DNA of 36,048 bases from Actinomycetes bacterium. Lineage in GTDB: Bacteria; Actinomycetota; Coriobacteriia; Anaerosomatales; Anaerosomataceae. Below the pieces are notes generated by a model. That model did not search any database. It had not been told where the DNA came from and was given only the letters and a program-made list of their open reading frames with translations. Shown piece after piece: positions 31,959 to 36,048 of this stretch (its first letter is position 1; the number at the start of each line of letters is the position of its first letter). A program made the position numbers and the translations under genes. Location: positions 1 to 36,048 of the forward strand of contig JAJFTE010000075.1 of the NCBI GenBank assembly GCA_021373175.1. Reading direction: 5' to 3'.

Positions 31959-32885
31959 ATGGGGTGGCGGCGTTTGGTCTCTCGGACAGGCTTGCTTGCA
32001 CTGACGATGGCGCTGGTGTCTGGCGTCGCCGTCGCCGTGGCGGCTGGCGGATTCACACGACCGCTCGGGGGAGATGTCGTGCTGCGTTTCGGCGTGGTGT
32101 ACCGCACGGCGGACCGGCAGAAGACGCACCGGGGCATCGACATCGAGGGCAATGCCGGCGAAAGCGTGCTCGCCGCGGCGGACGGGGTGGTGACGTTCGC
32201 GGGCGAGGTGCCCGCCGACGTCGGCGGCCGAACGAATGCGGTCACCATCCGTACCGCCGAAGGGCTGCTTGTCTGTGTCATGCCGCTTGAGCGTACCTGC
32301 GTGGGAACGGGCGACACCGTGAGCGCGAGCAGCAGGCTTGGAGAGCTTGCGGCGAGCGGAGACGCGTCATCGCCGGGCGGGCACGTGCACCTCAGCGTGC
32401 GAGAGAACGGAGCGTATATCGACCCGGAACCGTTGTTCGAGTGTGCCCCGGGCGCGAGTGTCAGCACCGATGTTGGCGGCAGCGGCACTCAGGCCTCTGA
32501 GGCGGGCGAGACAGCCGTGGGCGGCAGTACGAGCCTGTGCCCGGCGCGAACCCGTCGTGCCGCCGCCGCCTTCACGCGAAGCGCGCCGGTCGCTAGTCCT
32601 TGCGGTGCGGCACCGGCGCTGTCCGCCCGTCAGACCGAGGCGCTCCGCGATGCGTTTTCCGCCGAGGTCTCGCGGCTCCGATCGAGTCGAGGGCGCCTGA
32701 ACGCGATTGGCTTCGCCGAGCCGAGTCTTGCCGACCTGACGGTTGCCGCAGTTCGGCGTTCGGCGGCGGTGCCACCCGTCGAGAGTGCTGGGATCGGGCT
32801 GGTGGGGGCGAGCGTGCTCGCGCTGGCAGTCGTACTCGGGCGCCGACGGGCGCCGTCGTCCGTCGGTGCCCAAGAGCGTGCGTGA
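31959..32885 (+). CDS. M23 (LytM-type) peptidoglycan endopeptidase
   Basis: A 308-residue cell-wall hydrolase. It has an N-terminal signal segment (9-29), an M23 domain at about 35-160 with zinc ligands H57 and D61 (THRGIDIEG) and H142-V-H144 (GGHVHLS), a low-complexity serine/alanine linker, and a C-terminal membrane span at about 279-293 with a basic tail. The complete HxxxD/HxH set suggests an active enzyme or LytM-like activator. The ATG at 31959 has only a weak SD (GGGGTG). A LexA-like box overlaps the presumed promoter, so it may be an SOS-induced wall hydrolase (see findings). Confidence 0.85.
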   Translation: MGWRRLVSRTGLLALTMALVSGVAVAVAAGGFTRPLGGDVVLRFGVVYRTADRQKTHRGIDIEGNAGESVLAAADGVVTFAGEVPADVGGRTNAVTIRTAEGLLVCVMPLERTCVGTGDTVSASSRLGELAASGDASSPGGHVHLSVRENGAYIDPEPLFECAPGASVSTDVGGSGTQASEAGETAVGGSTSLCPARTRRAAAAFTRSAPVASPCGAAPALSARQTEALRDAFSAEVSRLRSSRGRLNAIGFAEPSLADLTVAAVRRSAAVPPVESAGIGLVGASVLALAVVLGRRRAPSSVGAQERA

Positions 32886-32923
32886 TTGGGGGAAGCGTGG
32901 GGTGTCAGAGCCGGGGGCTATCG

Positions 32924-32952
32924 TTGTGGACGCGGCGCGACTCTGGTACACT
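32924..32952 (+). promoter_or_regulatory. rpsF operon promoter
   Basis: TTGTGG (32924-32929) and TACACT (32947-32952) are separated by 17 bases, with a TGG extended -10 element. The start site near 32959 precedes the structured rpsF leader. Confidence 0.6.
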
Positions 32953-32970
32953 GCGAAAGCTTCATTTCCT

Positions 32971-33010
32971 GCTCCGGGCAAAAGCCTTCTTGTCCCGGGG
33001 CCGCAGTAGT
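32971..33010 (+). promoter_or_regulatory. Candidate S6:S18-type autoregulatory leader
   Basis: A stem pairs GCTCCGGG (32971-32978) with CCCGGGGC (32994-33001), with one G-T pair and a 15-base loop, followed by CCGCAGTAG. The S6:S18 complex is known to bind a hairpin with conserved CCG in its mRNA leader in many bacteria. Position just before rpsF supports this; exact match to the known consensus was not verified. Confidence 0.45.
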
Positions 33011-33027
33011 CCAAGGGAGGTGAACCA

Positions 33028-33321
33028 TTGAAGGCTTATGAACTTATGCTTGTTCTCAACCCCAGCCTTGATGAAGAGGCGCGGGGGTCCGTCCTGGAGA
33101 AGACCAGGGGCGTGATCACCGACGACGGGGGTGTCGTCGATTCCGAAGATGCCTGGGGTAAGCGCCGTCTCGCTTTCGAAATCGACAAGCAGACTGACGG
33201 TGACTACAACGTCGTCATGTTCCACGCGACAACCGCCGCCATCGCCGAGCTCGACCGCGTCCTGCACATCACTGACCCGGTCATCCGCTTTATGATCCTT
33301 CGTCGCGACGATCTTTCGTAG
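33028..33321 (+). CDS. rpsF: Ribosomal protein S6
   Basis: A 97-residue S6 protein of the 30S subunit. It begins KAYELMLVLNPSLDEE and has the WGKRRLAFEIDKQTDGDY segment typical of S6. The start is TTG at 33028 with GGGAGGTGA upstream; the frame has no closer ATG. It leads the conserved rpsF-ssb-rpsR-rplI cluster. S6 pairs with S18, encoded two genes downstream. Confidence 0.95.
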   Translation: MKAYELMLVLNPSLDEEARGSVLEKTRGVITDDGGVVDSEDAWGKRRLAFEIDKQTDGDYNVVMFHATTAAIAELDRVLHITDPVIRFMILRRDDLS

Positions 33322-33380
33322 GCGCAGTATCGAGAAGTGGACTTACTCGCGGCTTAAGGCCGCAAAGCGAGGTGGAGAAC

Positions 33381-33797
33381 ATGGGCATCAACAGAGTCAA
33401 CATCACGGGTAATCTGACGCGAGACCCGGAGCTCCGTTCATCGGGCTCGGGCATGAGCGTGCTCAAGCTTGGGGTAGCGGTCAACGATCGCCGCAAGAAC
33501 CAGAGCACCGGCGAATGGGAAGATGTCCCCAACTTTGTGGACGTCACCGTCTTCGGCGCGCGCGGTGAGGCGCTCAGCCGCTTTCTGAGCAAGGGCTCTA
33601 AAGTCGCGATCGAAGGCAAGCTTCGCTGGAGCCAGTGGGAGAATCCGCAGGGCGAGAAGCGCTCCAAGCTTGAAGTCGTTGCCGATGAGATTGAGTTCCT
33701 CAGTTCGCGCGACGGCGGCTCGGGTGGCGGCAGCTATCAGCCTCCCTCGGCGCCGGAAACCAGCTCGGATCTCGATGGCGAGGAGATCCCGTTCTAG
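33381..33797 (+). CDS. ssb: Single-stranded DNA-binding protein
   Basis: A 138-residue SSB with an OB-fold (INRVNITGNLTRDPELRSSGSGMSVLKLGVAVN ... VDVTVFGARGEALSRFLSKGSKVAIEGKLR), a flexible glycine/serine linker and the conserved acidic tip EEIPF. The ATG at 33381 was preferred to a GTG at 33372, because GAGGTGGAG lies directly before it. It is the normal position between rpsF and rpsR. Confidence 0.95.
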   Translation: MGINRVNITGNLTRDPELRSSGSGMSVLKLGVAVNDRRKNQSTGEWEDVPNFVDVTVFGARGEALSRFLSKGSKVAIEGKLRWSQWENPQGEKRSKLEVVADEIEFLSSRDGGSGGGSYQPPSAPETSSDLDGEEIPF

Positions 33798-33884
33798 CAC
33801 GAATGACTCTTGAGACCCGGCGGAACCCTCCCGCCGGTCGCTTATGACACCGGCCAGATGGCCGCGAAAGGAGGTTGAACGAAC

Positions 33885-34151
33885 GTGAGCGATTTTGCCC
33901 GTAAGCCGAAGCGCAAGTACTGCGCCTTCTGCAAGGACCACGTGGAGTACATCGACTACAAAGACGTGAACACGATGCGTAAGTACATGACCGACCGTGG
34001 CAAGATAAAGCCGCGCCGCGTGTCGGGCAACTGCGCGCAGCACCAGCACCAACTCGCGACTGCGATCAAGCGTGCTCGTGAGATGGCACTCGTGCCGTAC
34101 GCCGTCCCGGTTGTGAGCGGAAAGGTCGATGGCAAACGCAGCCGCGGATAA
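33885..34151 (+). CDS. rpsR: Ribosomal protein S18 (zinc-containing form)
   Basis: An 88-residue S18. It has the CxxC pair C13/C16 (KYCAFCKDH) plus C50 and H53 (GNCAQHQ), so this is the zinc-binding (C+) paralogue. The GTG at 33885 follows AAAGGAGGTT. The tail is longer than in E. coli and overlaps the next gene by 23 bases. Confidence 0.94.
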   Translation: MSDFARKPKRKYCAFCKDHVEYIDYKDVNTMRKYMTDRGKIKPRRVSGNCAQHQHQLATAIKRAREMALVPYAVPVVSGKVDGKRSRG

Positions 34152-35145
34152 CGGCAAGCCAATTCGGCTTGTGGTCGCCTCGGCGACGAGCATTCTTGGC
34201 GCGTTCCTCGCGCTTGCAGTGCCGTTTCTTGGCGTGCCCGTAGCCGCAGGCGCACTGGCGGGGCTGTGGTATCGGGGACGGCGGATCACGACGCTGGCGC
34301 TCGCCGTCGTCGCCGGTGCGCTGACGTTTCTGATCGATCCTGCCGGTCCTTTCTACGTGACGCCCTGGCTGCTTATCGCCGGGCCGCTGGTGGCGCTGCT
34401 CATCGAGCGGCGCACGGTCGCGACTGCTGTGCTGGTGAGCACGGTGCTCATGACGCTGGTCTGGGCCGGGCTTCTCATCGGCGTATCCACGGCTGACGGA
34501 ACGTCTGTGAACGGCTATATGCGGTCGCTCGTTAAGACCGCAACGCAGCCCGCACTGGACTCGGTCACCGGTACGACGTCGGAAGCGCGCGCGACCCGTG
34601 AGCAGATCACGCTCGTGGAAGGCACGTTCGTGCGCCTTTGGCCGACGGTCATCTGGATCATGAGCTTCTTCACAACGCTCGGTGCTGTACTGGCGGTTTC
34701 GATCTCGGCTCGCAGAAGCGGTGTCGCCGTGAAGTCGCCGCCGGAACTGGACCGTCTCGATCTGAGTCCGCACGTCGTGTGGGGGCTCATCGTGGGCGGA
34801 GGACTGCTCGCTGCGGACACGTTCCTCGGCGGGTGGAATGGTGGGGTGCTCGGTGTAGCCGGAGAGAATCTTCTTCGCGTTACACAGTGGGTGCTCTTCT
34901 TGCAGGGTGTCGCGGTGTTCGCAAGCATGTACAAGCGGGCCGGGTTCTCTCGGCTGTCGAAGGCGCTCGGGTACGTGCTCCTCGGCATCACCGAGGCGTT
35001 CCTGCCGCTCGTCAGCCTCACCGGCTTGGTGGACATGTTCGTAAACGTGCGCAAGCTGCCGAGAGATGGTGTGGCCGAGACTACGGCGCCGCCTCCGGAT
35101 GCGCCTTCAGGGAGAACGGGCGAGGATCGCCCTACCGAGCAATGA
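34129..35145 (+). CDS. DUF2232 (YybS-like) membrane protein
   Basis: A 338-residue integral membrane protein with about eight hydrophobic segments, in the position normally held by DUF2232/YybS genes beside rplI. Distinct signals are [25 protein letters not shown] at the N-terminus and [29 protein letters not shown] near the C-terminus. It overlaps rpsR by 23 bases. Family function is unknown, with a proposed transport role. Confidence 0.7.
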   Translation: MANAAADNGKPIRLVVASATSILGAFLALAVPFLGVPVAAGALAGLWYRGRRITTLALAVVAGALTFLIDPAGPFYVTPWLLIAGPLVALLIERRTVATAVLVSTVLMTLVWAGLLIGVSTADGTSVNGYMRSLVKTATQPALDSVTGTTSEARATREQITLVEGTFVRLWPTVIWIMSFFTTLGAVLAVSISARRSGVAVKSPPELDRLDLSPHVVWGLIVGGGLLAADTFLGGWNGGVLGVAGENLLRVTQWVLFLQGVAVFASMYKRAGFSRLSKALGYVLLGITEAFLPLVSLTGLVDMFVNVRKLPRDGVAETTAPPPDAPSGRTGEDRPTEQ

Positions 35146-35248
35146 TCGGATTCGACGGTGTGGCGCGGGTGCGCCCCACAGACTAGAGTGGTAGATACCG
35201 CGCCGTCCAGCCTCGGGTCGAGGCGAACGGCACGAACGAGGAGAGACA

Positions 35249-35815
35249 ATGAAAGTCATCCTGCTTTCCGACGTTAAGGGTCGGGGAAACGAAGGAGATG
35301 TGATCGACGTCGCGCATGGCTTCGCGGTCAACTTTCTCCTGCCCCGGAAGATGGCCGTGGAAGCCACGCCCGGTAACCTCAAGCAACTCGAAGCGCGCGT
35401 GCACAACATTCGCAGGCGCGAAGGCGAGCGACACGAGGAAGCCGAGCGGCTCTCCGCTTCCATCGACGGCAAGAAACTCATCATGGAGGCCAAGGCCGGT
35501 GATGGGGGCAAGCTCTACGGCTCGGTCACGTCCGGCGCGGTCGCCAGCACGCTCGCGGCTCAGCTTGGTGTGGACATCGACCGTCGCAAGCTCGATATCC
35601 CGGCGCACATCAAGACCGTTGGCGAGTATCCGATCCTCATCCATCTATACCAGGACGTGAAGGCCGAGATTGTCGTCAAGGTCGTTCCCGAGGGTGGCGC
35701 AGCGGCCGTGTCCGAGGCCGTCGCACCTGTCGAGGCTGCTGAAGGCGAAGTCGACGAACAGCCTACGATGGCCGACGCCGAGGCCGAGACCATCGAAGCG
35801 GCTGAAGCCGAGTAA
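35249..35815 (+). CDS. rplI: Ribosomal protein L9 with acidic C-terminal extension
   Basis: A 188-residue L9. The N-terminal RNA-binding domain (KVILLSDVKGRGNEGDVIDV, NFLLPRKMAVEATP) and central helix to about 75 are typical. The C-terminal globular domain ends near 148, after which about 40 Ala/Glu-rich residues form an extension not seen in E. coli L9 (about 149). The ATG at 35249 has GAGGAGAGA upstream. It is followed by dnaB. Confidence 0.93.
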   Translation: MKVILLSDVKGRGNEGDVIDVAHGFAVNFLLPRKMAVEATPGNLKQLEARVHNIRRREGERHEEAERLSASIDGKKLIMEAKAGDGGKLYGSVTSGAVASTLAAQLGVDIDRRKLDIPAHIKTVGEYPILIHLYQDVKAEIVVKVVPEGGAAAVSEAVAPVEAAEGEVDEQPTMADAEAETIEAAEAE

Positions 35816-35830
35816 CACCGCACAGGCACC

Positions 35831-35862
35831 GCGCGGGCGCCTCACCTGGAGGCGCCTCGCGC
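35831..35862 (+). terminator. Hairpin between rplI and dnaB
   Basis: An 8-bp stem (GGCGCCTC/GAGGCGCC, 5-base loop) is extended by a GCGCG/CGCGC pairing with a one-base bulge. No T-tract is present, so it is probably an attenuating structure rather than a full terminator. Confidence 0.5.
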
Positions 35863-35887
35863 ATCGCCGGTCTTGACGGGAGTGGGC

Positions 35888-36048
35888 ATGGCGTCGAGCG
35901 GCTCGGGCATGGTGGATCGCGTACCGCCGCATAACCTCGAGGCCGAGCAGTCCTTGCTTGGCTCTATGTTCCTGTCTTCGGAAGCCGTCGAGGCGTGTCT
36001 CGACGTGGTTGACGAGGTGGATTTTTCGCGCGCCGCGCACGCCAAGAT
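35888..36048 (+). CDS. dnaB: Replicative DNA helicase DnaB, N-terminal part (runs off the right edge)
   Basis: The first 53 residues of DnaB. After a short head the sequence RVPPHNLEAEQSLLGSMFLS is the diagnostic DnaB N-terminal domain start. The helicase core lies outside the window. The ATG at 35888 has GGGAG upstream and the gene is in the standard rplI-dnaB order. Confidence 0.92.
   Translation, partial: MASSGSGMVDRVPPHNLEAEQSLLGSMFLSSEAVEACLDVVDEVDFSRAAHAK

Overview
The window is high-GC DNA with strong SD sequences, frequent GTG/TTG starts and tightly packed operons. The gene content suggests a chromosomal segment of an anaerobic or microaerobic actinobacterium, perhaps close to the Coriobacteriia/OPB41 group. 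The signs are a PafB/PafC pair, an AOR-type tungsten/molybdenum enzyme, a class I hybrid cluster protein, a red-type form I RuBisCO and the rpsF-ssb-rpsR-DUF2232-rplI-dnaB block. The lineage is an inference from gene content, not a phylogeny. I saw no insertion sequence, prophage, CRISPR array or rRNA.

Layout. 1-3.8 kb: RuBisCO genes (rbcL and the start of rbcS, minus strand) diverge from a split transketolase (two subunits, plus strand), which is a carbon-fixation/pentose-phosphate locus. 3.9-5.3 kb: a Fic-fold protein whose catalytic motif is destroyed but whose C-terminal winged helix is intact. 5.4-9.6 kb: a membrane cytochrome b, a Tat-type four-cluster ferredoxin, an aldehyde ferredoxin oxidoreductase family enzyme and a small unknown protein, resembling the E. 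coli ydhYVWXUT arrangement; a perfect 15-bp hairpin follows. 9.8-13.6 kb: a B12-binding radical SAM enzyme, small membrane proteins, a TauE/SafE exporter and a VIT-family metal transporter. 13.6-15.9 kb: a DegV fatty-acid-binding protein overlapping a TetR regulator with a palindromic operator, then small proteins. 16.0-18.0 kb: pafC-pafB, actinobacterial DNA-damage regulators. 18.2-20.2 kb: unknown membrane proteins.

20.1-23.9 kb is the most coherent accessory system. A Crp/Fnr regulator diverges from a YgbA-like (nitrous-oxide-stimulated) protein, a ferredoxin, the hybrid cluster protein Hcp, and a small membrane protein that ends in a CxxCH haem motif. A perfect TTGAC-N4-GTCAA palindrome sits in the divergent promoter, at about -41.5 from a plausible start site of the plus-strand operon. 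I read this as a nitric oxide/hydroxylamine detoxification module with its own electron path.

24-36 kb: an M28-type membrane peptidase with a very large insertion, a diguanylate cyclase translationally coupled to a DUF1461 protein, a small zinc-ribbon protein, a complete Trk potassium uptake operon (two TrkA, a 49-residue membrane peptide, TrkH, a lipoprotein), tRNA-Gly(CCC), an M23 peptidase with a LexA-like box over its promoter, and the ribosomal/replication block that runs into dnaB at the right edge.
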